Part shown: positions 30,263-40,149 of the stretch, in pieces
Position numbering within the stretch: the first letter of the stretch is position 1
Layout of the letters: each line of letters starts with the position of its first letter
IMG/VR virus record: IMGVR_UViG_3300020411_003820
Span: 1 to 64,000 of that record
Direction: 5' to 3' (one strand)
Length of the DNA stretch: 64,000 bases
From: a virus
Made by a program: the position numbers and the translations under genes
The notes under the pieces: model-generated
Told to the model about the DNA's origin: nothing
Seen by the model: only the letters and a program-made list of their open reading frames with translations
The model's database searches: none

Positions 30263-31594
30263 CTATATATCCAATTTAATTTTAAACGAATATCCATCTT
30301 CTTCGTTTTTTAATATTGGGTTGGCTAAGGTTGCCAAACCGAGTAATTTTCTATTTTTATCATAAATAGCAATTCTTGAAATATAAACTTGTCTTTTATA
30401 ATCTGCATCGTGCCCATGAAAGCTTGAACTTACAACATTCGCTATAAGTCTATCTGGGTTCTCTTCGTATATGAACGAACTAGTTGTAGATAAAATTTTA
30501 TTTTGGCCCTGCTGTATGTAAGTTGGGTTATTAGAAATGTTAACCTTGCCTTTTGGAGCATGTGCAAACATTGTAATTACTTGGGTGTCTGTTTGTCCTC
30601 TAAATGAAATTTCAAAAGCTGCTCTGTTGAGGTTACCACCAGATGTAATTCCATCTTTGCAACCAGCGCCAAAATAAAGCCATCGTGGTGAACGATTTTC
30701 AAAAGCGCCTGACTCCTTGTACAATCTTATAGCTGGGGCGCCATCGCCTATAATCCAAGAACCTGTTAACATAATAAAGCCTTCGTTGTATAAAACAACG
30801 CCAGCAACAGAGCCAGAACCGGGACTACCATGGGGCCCTACTTGAATTAATTCACCGTTTTGTTTAACGTCTTGTAGCTCACCAATTAATGAGCCGGTAT
30901 AATTCCATTTTAATGAGACACTGCCGGGATCAATTTTAGTGCCATAAAAGATTGATGGTATAGAAATTAAATTTATCGACTGATTATCTTTGTTCCAACC
31001 CGTGCGCTCTGGCAGCAAAACATTGCTAGAGTTATATCCAGCAGGTCTAGTGCTGGCTGTAATTGCGTAATGCTCGCTCATAGCATGAAGAAACTGTAGG
31101 CGATTACGCAAAGCAAAATATCTTGGGTTAACCGCTGGTCCTTTGTTTGGAAGAGTTTCACCAGTCTCTTCGTTGTATATTGTATCTCTCTGCGAAGCTG
31201 TGTGAAAATAATCTCTCGATATAGAGGCAGATAATGGGTAGTGATGTGTCATAATATCACCAAAAACAAAATCTGACGAGTATGCGGTTGAGCTTACCGT
31301 AGAAAAAGCGGCACCGGCAGATTGCTTTGTGATAAAAGGGTATATACTTTTAGCTGGAGTAAAGGGATTGCCCGGTTCTCCCGCAATCCCCTGATCTATA
31401 ATTCTATCAATATTATACTCAAAAAGGCTAATGTGTCCGGGAGGAACAACTCTAACATAAGTCGCTCTAGAACCCGATAAAGGAGGTTCGTCATTATAAA
31501 AAACATCGCCATTATAGATAAGAAATTTTACGCGAGGGAAAGCCCTCATCGTATTTTGTATAATATCTTTTTCGCCAAACTTTTTGAGGGACAT
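30263..31594 (-). CDS. Baseplate-type virion structural protein, 443 aa
   Basis: A 443-aa protein. The N-terminus MSLKKFGEKDIIQNTMRAFP, then FLIYNGDVFYND and HISLFEYNIDR, is a form I recall from structural proteins of marine T4-type phages. The middle is beta-rich with many aromatic residues and Ser. The C-terminus RIAIYDKNRKLLGLATLANP ... FKIKLDI is parallel to that of the next gene (TIGMYNTAGELLATAKLSEP ... LRVRLDY), so the two are probably diverged paralogues. Both follow the large structural cluster, so baseplate or tail is likely. No enzymatic motif is seen. Confidence 0.65.
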   Translation of the reverse strand: MSLKKFGEKDIIQNTMRAFPRVKFLIYNGDVFYNDEPPLSGSRATYVRVVPPGHISLFEYNIDRIIDQGIAGEPGNPFTPAKSIYPFITKQSAGAAFSTVSSTAYSSDFVFGDIMTHHYPLSASISRDYFHTASQRDTIYNEETGETLPNKGPAVNPRYFALRNRLQFLHAMSEHYAITASTRPAGYNSSNVLLPERTGWNKDNQSINLISIPSIFYGTKIDPGSVSLKWNYTGSLIGELQDVKQNGELIQVGPHGSPGSGSVAGVVLYNEGFIMLTGSWIIGDGAPAIRLYKESGAFENRSPRWLYFGAGCKDGITSGGNLNRAAFEISFRGQTDTQVITMFAHAPKGKVNISNNPTYIQQGQNKILSTTSSFIYEENPDRLIANVVSSSFHGHDADYKRQVYISRIAIYDKNRKLLGLATLANPILKNEEDGYSFKIKLDI

Positions 31595-31603
31595 CCCGAC
31601 CCC

Positions 31604-32740
31604 CTAATAATCCAGTCTCACGCGAAGAGTCAATTCGTTTGTAGGATCTTTACGTAATGGTTCTGACAGCTTTGCGGTTGCTAATAGTTCGCCAGCGGTG
31701 TTGTACATACCAATAGTTGTAATATATGCTATTGGGCTATCACTTGCAATGTTTTTAACGCGGATTTGGGCTCCGCTAAGATACGTTGGATTAGTACTGT
31801 AATTATAACGATTCCAAGGAACACGGCAGAAATAAATGTTAGAATTAATTTCAGTTGTGTTGTTGAAAGAAATGCTGCATATTCTGTGTCTAAGTGCATT
31901 ACATGAAGCTGTTATTGCACTGCCAGTAAAACAACCTTGGACGTACTTTTGATTAGCACCCAAATCACCTACTTGATCCGAGAAGCACTCGGTACCACGT
32001 GGTGTCGAGTTGCCGGCGCTTTGTGACGCATATTGAAAAATAGATGAACTAAGAACTACAACACCTGCTTGGTAGAAAATATTACCACAGCGGCCGCCAG
32101 TAATTCCATCCCTCTCTTTCATCAAAGTAGCTAAAGGTCCATCTTCCACGCGAAGCAATCCCATGTCTCCACCTAAGTGTGTAACAGTGCCTCCATTGTC
32201 GGATGCACTTGAATCAGTGATAGTGACTGTCGCACCGGCATTATAGGCATCTTGGAAGGAACCAGTAGCAATTGTAATGCTAAACGTACCTTTCTTAATT
32301 TGATCCTTAGTTAAAAGTCTTGAGAAATTAATGAAAAATACTTCTTTCATTGGGCGTTTTGCTGTAATGTCTTTTTGAATGTCAGGCTCAAATTTATGAA
32401 TTCCGTCTGCTTGTGAAGACTCGTACCCCATGAGAGTTTGAGCCATCATGTTATACATATTGATTTTTTTCGCATTTTGGACTGCAGCTGAAGATGAAAA
32501 AGATGATTCTTCGTCGTATCCAACAGCAATATCAAAAAGATGATTAGCTGAAGAACTTAAATATGGGTAGTCGTACACAGCTTGAAACTGTCCGTGACTA
32601 AAATTTTTAATGTTTTCTTCGATATAAGAACCGGTCGCAAACTTATATATTGTGCCAGTTAGCGGGATAGCTTCGTGCAGCAATGTTTTTGTTGAAACAA
32701 TATCCTTATTTAAATTAAAGGGTTGAAATTGATTAGGCAT
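31604..32740 (-). CDS. Baseplate-type virion structural protein, 378 aa
   Basis: A 378-aa protein, start MPNQFQPFNLNKDIVSTKTL. Notable parts are a region with ALMGYESSQADGIHKFEP-like loops (~100-115), a strand-rich middle (GTFSITIATGSFQDAYNAGA), CGNIFYQAGVVVLSSSIF and a terminal module (AYITTIGMYNTAGELLATAK) shared with the 443-aa protein. The CGxIFYxAGVxVLxxS stretch has a parallel in VLYNEGFIMLTGS of the 443-aa protein, which supports paralogy along the length. ATG at 32740 has the SD TGGAG. Structural role from family resemblance and context. Confidence 0.65.
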   Translation of the reverse strand: MPNQFQPFNLNKDIVSTKTLLHEAIPLTGTIYKFATGSYIEENIKNFSHGQFQAVYDYPYLSSSANHLFDIAVGYDEESSFSSSAAVQNAKKINMYNMMAQTLMGYESSQADGIHKFEPDIQKDITAKRPMKEVFFINFSRLLTKDQIKKGTFSITIATGSFQDAYNAGATVTITDSSASDNGGTVTHLGGDMGLLRVEDGPLATLMKERDGITGGRCGNIFYQAGVVVLSSSIFQYASQSAGNSTPRGTECFSDQVGDLGANQKYVQGCFTGSAITASCNALRHRICSISFNNTTEINSNIYFCRVPWNRYNYSTNPTYLSGAQIRVKNIASDSPIAYITTIGMYNTAGELLATAKLSEPLRKDPTNELTLRVRLDY

Positions 32741-32754
32741 TTAAATTCTCCATT

Positions 32755-33783
32755 TTATACTACTTTCCTAATAAACCGGATCGGGACCTGCAATTGAACA
32801 CCAGACGTTTTTCCAACGATATACACAATAGTATCTATATAATCGTATGTATTTCCGTCACCAAATAGATTTTGTCCCGTTTTTCCATAAAGTGCATATT
32901 TTGCTGATTTTGATCTAATATCCGAAATAGGTATAAACATAACCATTGAGATGACGCCCGGAGGTCCGTTAATTACTGAAAAGTCTAGAAAATCTACATT
33001 TTCATTTTCATCAGAGGCTATTTGAGATACCTTAGACGGGATAATTGCTGTTTTATAATGTTTTAATCCCATACGATTACCAGATGCTACAACTGCTGAA
33101 CTGGCCGGCTGTAATTCAAGCTTAGCTGTACCATTAGTAAGACTCCAGGTTGACGTTGATGGATCTAGTGTGCGGACACGGGTACAAAATCTTGTATCAA
33201 CATTTACATCAAAGTTTGAATCAATAAGATTGTTGGCTTCAACAAAATTAGCTTGATTGGATAAGTCTACTGTGCGTGGTGGATTAGCATTTGACGAACT
33301 AATACCTGTTTCAATGTGGATGGCCTGCGCGTTACTAAAGCCACGTTGGTAAAATTGTCCTCCACCTTTTCCATTCAAAGAAAAAGCTTTTTTCAAAGCA
33401 GTAGAGGTTGTTGAGTTAACAGAAACGTAGTATACAGAACCAGTTGATTGCAGTACTCCTACACCAGAAGTAGTTATTGATTTATCTAAAATTCTAGCTG
33501 TTGGCATATATAGTAGGTTTAAATTACCATTAAAGCTAGCAAGTCCGTAATTGATGTTAGCGTTTGATGTTGCAAATGCTTCCAAAATAGGTGTTTGCAA
33601 AATTTCTAGATCGTAATATGCCGAGCCAGAAGGGTGATCTTTGTTATACAAGCGATAATCAATCTCGTCATCGCCTAGTGCAAATTGTGTAATCCTGAAT
33701 GTTCCTTCTGACATCCTTTTGCGCCCAACATCAGTCAATACTGCATCAAGAATGATGTCTCCGCTGTTATCTAAAAAAGCCAT
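32755..33783 (-). CDS. Virion structural protein, 342 aa
   Basis: A 342-aa protein starting MAFLDNSGDIILDAVLTDVG, followed by RKRMSEGTFRITQFALGDDE; I recall this N-terminal form from structural proteins in marine T4-type phages. The remainder is beta-rich with many Ser, Asn and Thr; it includes DFSVINGPPGVISMVMFIPI and ends with a strand-rich part (TSGVQLQVPIRFIRKVV). SD GGAGAGAGG. The 37-nt gap upstream contains ACTATTTA 20 nt before ATG. Likely part of the baseplate or tail; exact position unknown. Confidence 0.65.
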   Translation of the reverse strand: MAFLDNSGDIILDAVLTDVGRKRMSEGTFRITQFALGDDEIDYRLYNKDHPSGSAYYDLEILQTPILEAFATSNANINYGLASFNGNLNLLYMPTARILDKSITTSGVGVLQSTGSVYYVSVNSTTSTALKKAFSLNGKGGGQFYQRGFSNAQAIHIETGISSSNANPPRTVDLSNQANFVEANNLIDSNFDVNVDTRFCTRVRTLDPSTSTWSLTNGTAKLELQPASSAVVASGNRMGLKHYKTAIIPSKVSQIASDENENVDFLDFSVINGPPGVISMVMFIPISDIRSKSAKYALYGKTGQNLFGDGNTYDYIDTIVYIVGKTSGVQLQVPIRFIRKVV

Positions 33784-33802
33784 TTATTTCCTCTCTCCTT
33801 CA

Positions 33803-33810
33803 TAAATAGT
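33803..33810 (-). promoter_or_regulatory. ACTATTTA motif upstream of 342-aa gene
   Basis: The octamer lies in a true intergenic gap (33784-33820), 20 nt before ATG 33783 and just upstream of the SD. This is an independent instance of the motif. Confidence 0.3.
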
Positions 33811-33820
33811 TTAAAAATGT

Positions 33821-36592
33821 TTATTCGCCGCGATTATATTCGCGCTTCAAATTATAAGTAATATTCACATCTAATTTTTTACCTGTTTTCTTTGACGTCA
33901 ATCTTAGTTTAAATTTTTTATTCCATATTGGGCTGTCGGCTAAACCGATTTTTAGTTTATTAAGCACTTTGCTAGAGCTATCTGAAGTTTTGTAAGAACT
34001 TTCATCAATAACAAGATGTTGGTAGCTTGGCCTTATATCTAATATTTTTTTAAATGAATCTCTAGTTTTTGCCGATTTTCTTTTTTCTGCAGCTGTTGCA
34101 AAATTATATATATCAAATATTGGATAATTATATCCTCCGTCATCTACCAACGTAGCCTTATGAATTACAGAGGGTCGACCCGGGTTGCCATGTTCGTTTA
34201 CAAATCTAAACACGTAATAATAATCTTTATTAGTTTCTATCTTATCATAACAAATGTATTCTTTTAAGGTGTGTTGACTATTTTCTATCTTTAAATCAAC
34301 AGTTTTTATCAATTTGCCATCAAAATCTGAAAACTTTTGTGGAGGTTTGTCTGTTCTATACACTTGTAAAAATCTTGGATACGATATAGAGCCTTTATCT
34401 ATTGGTGTTTTTGGCAAAAGATTATTAGAAAACATATAATCTTTTCTATAGTTATCATCAGCTTCACTAATAGCAGGTGGGAATTGTTTATTATCTGTAG
34501 CAGTATATTCGATATCATACCCAATGCGGTTTGAACCATCTTCAACGGGAAACGGGAGCGCTTGGGCTGTGTTTGGTGGCGCATCTAATATTTTAATTGT
34601 TTTTGACGTCAAGGGCATTTCTACAACTTTGATTGACGGTTGTACTGTTACATTAAAATCTGCAAGGTATTTATTTACATTTGCAAGCTGAGAGGTAGTC
34701 ATAAAATCATTGTTAACCGCAACATCTCCACTTCCTTCTCCTTTGTAAAGGGCTGGTCTTGTTTCACCAGTTAAAGGATCGTAAAACTCTAAACAGTATA
34801 ATGGCTTTTGGGCGCCGTCTTCTCCTTCATCAAGTTTTGCAATAACTCTGGTTATTCTATGGTCAGATAATTCATACCTTGAGCCAGCAGTGACAACATA
34901 TGCATAAACTTTATATGTGTATTCTTCTCCATATTTAACTTGGGTATCACAAAAATCAAAATCTTTTTGCTTAGAAGAATCTGGTGTTCTGTTAGTTAAT
35001 GCATTACAATTGGAAAACCAAAAATTTTGTATCACGCGTTGTGTGTTAGAATCACCAGTGGGAGGTCCGCCAATTTTTTCAACTCTATACGCAATTGTTT
35101 CGGTGTATTTTCCGGCAGAAGTATCATCATGAAATGGTTCTTTAATTTCGTTTAAATATTTTGATTCATCAGCAAAATCAAGAAAATCAAGCAATACTTT
35201 GGTGGCACTGCGATTATTGTGAAATCTATAGTTTCCATCGGTGTCATACGCAGATTGACGGGGCAGAGAACTTTGTCGGCCCATAAAGCACCAATCTGAT
35301 TTTGTGTTTATATACCTAAGTCTAGCTTCATTTAGCATCACGCCTAAATCAGCTAAACGTACGTCAACCGTTCCAACTTTATTTATGTTTCTTCTTTTAA
35401 TTCTTTCTCCAAATTGTGCGACAAATTGGTTTTCATCTGGTTGGAAATAAGTTGGATTAGTGCCAAAAACTTCTTTAAGAGCTACTAAAAGTTTGCCACT
35501 AAAATTATTTTGTCGAAAGGACTCGCAAAAATAACCTGTCTTAGATGCTTCAAAACTAATTTTTGCATAATATGGAAATAAACTTTTATTTGGTATCGCA
35601 GTTTGAAACACGGTAGCCATTGCATGTGCATCAAATAAAATATTATTTGATTTTTCCATAATTGCCTGCTCATCTTCAAATCGTAAAGGGTTTTTTGGAA
35701 CATCAAAATTAAGATATTTTCTCATACGATGACGACGGTTTTTATTAAATTGTCTTTTTTCTCTAATACTAAAATTTTCTTCATTTTCAAAATCAGTTTC
35801 ATCTTTTAATAAATCCGACCATTCGCTTTTTGGTAATTTATATCTTGAAACTGCATTTATATCTTCTTGTTTAAAGAAGCGCTTCAGCCGTACTTCTTCT
35901 ATGTCGTCAGCCTCGCTAAACATTTGTAATGTATAAAGGTTGGGTATTAATTTTTCATCAGGCAGATTCCCAGCATATCTTTCGTACTTTTTCATAAAAC
36001 GATTATATTCATAACCAACGTTGATTTCATCCATAATTGGTATTTGTTTGAATCTTTGTTTTAATTCTTCTACTTCTAAAGATGTATATGGCATTTCATA
36101 TTTATACCAATGATCAAAATACTCAGCATCCATAAACATTCCATCATACTCAGTATCCATGTAAACTCCGCCATTAATAAAAGCATCCCATTGCATATCA
36201 TTTTCAATTTTATCAGCGTCACCATAAATACGCCCTGAATATCTTATAACAGGCACTGCATTGGCAGAATCATAGCGAATTGCATCCAGCGTTCCCACAT
36301 TAGCAGTAGCTAAAGATGCCACATTCCTAATTAATGCATTTGAAGTTGGGTCTTTCGGGGGCTGGTACGTGTCCTTACTTTTGTTAGCTTTATTTATATC
36401 TTGATTTTTTAGAATTCTTTTTTGGCGGCTTTTATCCGTTTCTCTAACAAGATAAGTACCGTATCGATTTCTTGGGTGTGGATCCTTCGTTACAACTAAA
36501 CCAGCGCCGATTGTTGTTCTAAAAGTATCGACCGAGCCAGACATTAAGGTTGGATCAAATATCTTAACCAATTTTGATCTAAATTCACTCAT
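33821..36592 (-). CDS. Large virion structural protein, 923 aa
   Basis: A 923-aa, Asn/Lys/Asp-rich protein (MSEFRSKLVKIFDPTLMSGS). The first half is helical and charged, with a KRQFNKNRRHRMRKYLNFDV basic stretch near 290. The second half holds beta segments that look like fibronectin-type or similar domains: TIAYRVEKIGGPP ... YTYKVYAYVVTAGSRYEL (~500-570) and KDYYYVFRFVNEHGNPGRPS (~800-825), the 'tYtYrVyA' style seen in FN3 folds. It follows the 557-aa gene by 5 nt. Baseplate or tail-tip component by context; no catalytic motif. Confidence 0.6.
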   Translation of the reverse strand: MSEFRSKLVKIFDPTLMSGSVDTFRTTIGAGLVVTKDPHPRNRYGTYLVRETDKSRQKRILKNQDINKANKSKDTYQPPKDPTSNALIRNVASLATANVGTLDAIRYDSANAVPVIRYSGRIYGDADKIENDMQWDAFINGGVYMDTEYDGMFMDAEYFDHWYKYEMPYTSLEVEELKQRFKQIPIMDEINVGYEYNRFMKKYERYAGNLPDEKLIPNLYTLQMFSEADDIEEVRLKRFFKQEDINAVSRYKLPKSEWSDLLKDETDFENEENFSIREKRQFNKNRRHRMRKYLNFDVPKNPLRFEDEQAIMEKSNNILFDAHAMATVFQTAIPNKSLFPYYAKISFEASKTGYFCESFRQNNFSGKLLVALKEVFGTNPTYFQPDENQFVAQFGERIKRRNINKVGTVDVRLADLGVMLNEARLRYINTKSDWCFMGRQSSLPRQSAYDTDGNYRFHNNRSATKVLLDFLDFADESKYLNEIKEPFHDDTSAGKYTETIAYRVEKIGGPPTGDSNTQRVIQNFWFSNCNALTNRTPDSSKQKDFDFCDTQVKYGEEYTYKVYAYVVTAGSRYELSDHRITRVIAKLDEGEDGAQKPLYCLEFYDPLTGETRPALYKGEGSGDVAVNNDFMTTSQLANVNKYLADFNVTVQPSIKVVEMPLTSKTIKILDAPPNTAQALPFPVEDGSNRIGYDIEYTATDNKQFPPAISEADDNYRKDYMFSNNLLPKTPIDKGSISYPRFLQVYRTDKPPQKFSDFDGKLIKTVDLKIENSQHTLKEYICYDKIETNKDYYYVFRFVNEHGNPGRPSVIHKATLVDDGGYNYPIFDIYNFATAAEKRKSAKTRDSFKKILDIRPSYQHLVIDESSYKTSDSSSKVLNKLKIGLADSPIWNKKFKLRLTSKKTGKKLDVNITYNLKREYNRGE

Positions 36593-36597
36593 TTTGG

Positions 36598-38271
36598 TTA
36601 ATACTTCCCACCTTTTGTATACATTGATTTCATGTAGTTATCAGATTTGCTTATTGAGCCTTGTCTAATTCTCATTGAGCTATTAGATACTGCTTGAGCT
36701 TTTTGAGATTTCATCATTTGCGGTGCACCAATACTGCGAGATACAGAACTGCGTGAGCCGGCTTGAATTTTGAACATGTTAGATTTTTGCGTAAGTCCAC
36801 TAAAACCCTGAGCGGCGCTTTTTTGTAAATTTCCAACGACTGGTGATTTTGAAATTTTCATAGAGCTTCCTCCTGTCATCATAACACTACGTTGGGATGC
36901 CATTGGTGCACCGCGCAAAGTAAAAGATGACATGCGAGATGCTTGTGGAGCAGCTTTTTTAACTGACATACCTTGGCCGAGCATTTTTGTAAATGCACTC
37001 TGCGATCCTTGTCCGCGACCGGGCATTTTCAATCCTGGGGCTCCCATTTGGGCGCCCATTCTAAACCCGTCTGGACCCACTTTAAATCCGCCGGGTGCTG
37101 CAGTAAGTTTTGTTTTTGCAGCTATTAGTCTAGTTTGAGGCCCTTGTCCATACTTAAAAAGATCTAGTTTTGACGATGCTGCCATGTTAAGAATGGTAGC
37201 TGGGGTGCTACTCAAAGCACTAAAAGGATCTATAGCACTTGATCTAAATGCTCTAGTTGGAATTCTTTTTGGGCGACCGAAAACACCGTATGCATTAAGT
37301 TCTGCAAGTTTTCGAGCTTCTCCAACACTATTAGCTACAATACTAGCAGCAGCATCTGACAAATTAGTCGCAACAATTTCAGAATTATTAAGAGGGCGAT
37401 TTTTAATATGACTAAAGCTTTCCACACTTCTAACACGGGTGGACAACATTTGCTCAGCAAATGTCATAAAAGCGGTGTTAATGATTGTCTGATGGCGTCT
37501 GGGGTGAATTATGCAACCAAATTGAGATGTTAACATAGTAGCTTCGTTGTTGGAGTATATAACCTCATATTTATCTTTACGAATTTCTGTGCCCCCATTA
37601 GCTAAACGATCTTTACGATATCTTTCGTATAAACCATTGTAGGCTTTTTGATCAATTTTTGCAGATGATTCTGGAATAGTAAATCTTCTAACTTTTTGAT
37701 CTGGACGTCCAGTAACATCTTTTGGCTCAAGCAACTCTGGTGGCTGGTTCCATTCATCGGGAATAACAACCTCAAACTGTTTCTCTGGTACATTATCACG
37801 GTTGCCCAATTGCGGAGTCTTTGATTTTACCTGGGGATCGCTTTTGACTGCGGTGCCGCGATTGATCGAGGGCGTCGTTCCGGACGTCGATGCCCTTTTG
37901 GCCGCCTTGGCTTCGGCATCGCCGCCGCTGCTACGGGTAGAAATGGCGCCTTTGGCTGCTTTTGCTGACGCGCCTCCGCCACTGACTCCTGCTATATCAT
38001 CATCGGGGTGACATGCTCCTGCGAGGAACGTCGAACCCGGCGGGCAAAAACAACCGCAATGTCCAGCTGGACATTTATAATATGTTTTAGCTGGTTCTGA
38101 TGCACACGGATCTATCGCAGAGGCTAGCGCGTCATCCAGCAAGCTGACGGCGCCGCCGCTGTAGCTGCTTTTTTTAGTAGCAGTAGAACTACTAGAACTA
38201 CTACTGCGGCCCGTTCCAAAAGACGTAGAGCCTCCAAAACCACCAGCAGCCATACCAGCACCAAACCCCAT
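36598..38271 (-). CDS. Virion structural protein with Cys cluster, 557 aa
   Basis: A 557-aa protein with a Gly/Ser start (FGTGRSSSSSSSTATKK) and a compact Cys cluster at residues 56-87 (C56, C67, C72, C74, C76, C87 in YYKCPAGHCGCFCPPGS and the flanks), reminiscent of EGF-like or TIL-like disulfide modules. A globular helical centre (~165-330) follows. The last ~190 residues are basic, Met/Gln/Ser/Gly-rich and low in complexity (PGGFKVGPDGFRMGAQMGAP). ATG overlaps the upstream stop by one base (TAATG). Structural role by context; disulfides or metal binding by the Cys cluster are inference. Confidence 0.55.
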   Translation of the reverse strand: MGFGAGMAAGGFGGSTSFGTGRSSSSSSSTATKKSSYSGGAVSLLDDALASAIDPCASEPAKTYYKCPAGHCGCFCPPGSTFLAGACHPDDDIAGVSGGGASAKAAKGAISTRSSGGDAEAKAAKRASTSGTTPSINRGTAVKSDPQVKSKTPQLGNRDNVPEKQFEVVIPDEWNQPPELLEPKDVTGRPDQKVRRFTIPESSAKIDQKAYNGLYERYRKDRLANGGTEIRKDKYEVIYSNNEATMLTSQFGCIIHPRRHQTIINTAFMTFAEQMLSTRVRSVESFSHIKNRPLNNSEIVATNLSDAAASIVANSVGEARKLAELNAYGVFGRPKRIPTRAFRSSAIDPFSALSSTPATILNMAASSKLDLFKYGQGPQTRLIAAKTKLTAAPGGFKVGPDGFRMGAQMGAPGLKMPGRGQGSQSAFTKMLGQGMSVKKAAPQASRMSSFTLRGAPMASQRSVMMTGGSSMKISKSPVVGNLQKSAAQGFSGLTQKSNMFKIQAGSRSSVSRSIGAPQMMKSQKAQAVSNSSMRIRQGSISKSDNYMKSMYTKGGKY

Positions 38272-39326
38272 TAGAAACCTCCTAAAGTAAATGTAAATGG
38301 CTTAAAACTCATTGAACTCAAAGCATCCGATTCTGTTCTAGAAACTCCTGTTTTTTTCGTGGCAGTTTTAGTTCCAGAACTAGAAGAACTAGAGCCTCCG
38401 GAATAAGTTGATGTTATTCCTGTTTTTGCGCCGGCGCCGAGACTTGCAACAGGATCGCCCTTACTTACAGTTTTTGAGCTACTACCGGGCGATTTTGATG
38501 TTTTTGTTCCGCCATGTGTAGAACCAGCTGAACCCTCCGAGGGATCCCATATTTGTTTGCCACCGGGGCCCATCAATCGCGGATCATCACTGGAAACCCG
38601 TTCGGCATCTTCAAAGCCATCATTTTCCAATTTGTCTCTTACAACTGGATTTTCTCTTGGTGGTGTTTTTCTTGGGGCCGGCGGCGTATAAGTTTTAGCC
38701 GGTGGCGCGTCTTTTAAGCCGGCTATAATTAATTCTTCTTCGGATAATATGGCGGATTTGGTGCCGGGTTTGTTCATCATTACCACCTCAAAAGGCATAC
38801 AGTATTCAACACCATCAGAAGTTGTTATTAATATGTTTTTATTTAAATCACATTCATAATTTACTGTAAATTGATCTGCCCCGTTGCTTGTGTTGCTAAC
38901 CATAATAGCAACATCGCCAGAAGGTATATACGAAATTTGCCTATCGTCCCTATCAGACGATAGTAGATCGTCACTATTTTCTCTCAATAAAACTATGCCA
39001 TTCTTACTTGCTAACGCTTGCTTATATGCCTCTTCGAGTCCATACAATTTCTGTTTAGTTACATCACAAAATAACAATTTTTGACCGCTATCAAAACCAC
39101 ATGCAAAATCAGTTTGATCCCTACCTTGTTTTGAATCACTAATTAATTCATACATTGGAGGTTCATCATCCAAAACTACTCGTTTGTTTGGTGGATCTGC
39201 TGGTGGATCTTTTTTGGTATTATTTATTAAAGACTGCCAGCCTTGCATTTCAGCTGCATCTTCTTTGGTAATTTTTGCTAAATCACCTGATTTAGCTTCG
39301 TTAATTGCTGATTGTTTAGCTGGCAT
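38271..39326 (-). CDS. Virion-cluster protein, 351 aa
   Basis: A 351-aa protein. The N-terminal helix (SAINEAKSGDLAKITKEDAA) precedes a folded region (~60-205) with four Cys: FACGFDSGQKLLFCDVTKQK and VNYECDLNKNILITTSDGVE, then YCMPFEVVMMN. A Pro-rich linker (APPAKTYTPPAPRKTPPREN) and a Ser/Gly/Thr-rich low-complexity tail (YSGGSSSSSSGTKTATKK) follow, ending FKPFTFTLGGF. It is the partner of the Cys-cluster 557-aa gene through a TAATG junction. Unknown function; extracellular-style composition suggests a virion surface part. Confidence 0.5.
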   Translation of the reverse strand: MPAKQSAINEAKSGDLAKITKEDAAEMQGWQSLINNTKKDPPADPPNKRVVLDDEPPMYELISDSKQGRDQTDFACGFDSGQKLLFCDVTKQKLYGLEEAYKQALASKNGIVLLRENSDDLLSSDRDDRQISYIPSGDVAIMVSNTSNGADQFTVNYECDLNKNILITTSDGVEYCMPFEVVMMNKPGTKSAILSEEELIIAGLKDAPPAKTYTPPAPRKTPPRENPVVRDKLENDGFEDAERVSSDDPRLMGPGGKQIWDPSEGSAGSTHGGTKTSKSPGSSSKTVSKGDPVASLGAGAKTGITSTYSGGSSSSSSGTKTATKKTGVSRTESDALSSMSFKPFTFTLGGF

Positions 39327-39351
39327 TGCAAAATCTCACTATACTATAAAA

Positions 39352-40086
39352 CTAAATTTTTATTACTTCATCTTCATCAAAATCAAAATTTAAATTTGGA
39401 TTGGAAAAGTCCTTAAACTCAAGATTAGAATTATCAACTGTTGGATTGGCAACAAACTGTTGAGTAATTTTAAAAACCGGCAACATCGCGTCAGATTTTA
39501 AGGTGAATTGAAGCTCATTAAGTTCTTGCACAATGTCAATTAAATTTGATGTTTCTGCTGTTTTTAATTTTTGTTGTCTTAAATAAACTTCTTTAAGCTC
39601 TTCTTGTGGCTGGGGCTCAAACAATGTATTTTTACTAAAATTTTGAAACATTACTGTGGCCGGGATCATCGGAGCTTTTGAAAATTGTTTTTTGACGCTT
39701 TTGATATCGGTGATGTTGGGATTAGGAATAACAGTGTTATCGGTTTCAGTCATTTTTAAAGAATAACCAGTTTTTAATTTAATTTTTGTTCCGATATCAT
39801 GTTCTTTGGAAACGGTATCTTTACTAATTTCAGTCACCACACCAGCACCGATAGAAGACATAATCGTCCTAGACATCTCTTTCATACTCATATTTTTATC
39901 GGCTTGTGCAATTTGTCCAGATTTATTAAGACTATTAATTACTTTACCGATTTTGTTCATACGACCATCAGGTTCAACTGAGCAAAGTTTATCGCCTACG
40001 CGAGCGCGCTTTTTTAGTATTGGTACGGGACTTTTACCAATCCTTTTAACTTCCGCTAATTGCAGTGGTGTTATTTGTCTAGGCAT
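39352..40086 (-). CDS. Virion-cluster protein, 244 aa
   Basis: A 244-aa protein, start MPRQITPLQLAEVKRIGKSP. Basic N-terminal third (VPILKKRARVGDKLC), a middle with HDIGTKIKLKTGYSLKMTE, and an acidic end (NLNFDFDEDEVIKI). It sits between two large structural genes. A 63-nt gap upstream (40087-40149) holds only AT-rich sequence with the SD AAAGGAAC. No family is recognised; context suggests a structural or assembly role. Confidence 0.5.
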   Translation of the reverse strand: MPRQITPLQLAEVKRIGKSPVPILKKRARVGDKLCSVEPDGRMNKIGKVINSLNKSGQIAQADKNMSMKEMSRTIMSSIGAGVVTEISKDTVSKEHDIGTKIKLKTGYSLKMTETDNTVIPNPNITDIKSVKKQFSKAPMIPATVMFQNFSKNTLFEPQPQEELKEVYLRQQKLKTAETSNLIDIVQELNELQFTLKSDAMLPVFKITQQFVANPTVDNSNLEFKDFSNPNLNFDFDEDEVIKI

Positions 40087-40149
40087 TTTTATTGTTCCTT
40101 TGAAGTAAATATAATAAACTTATATTTTTTGTAATTTTTAGCGTATTTC

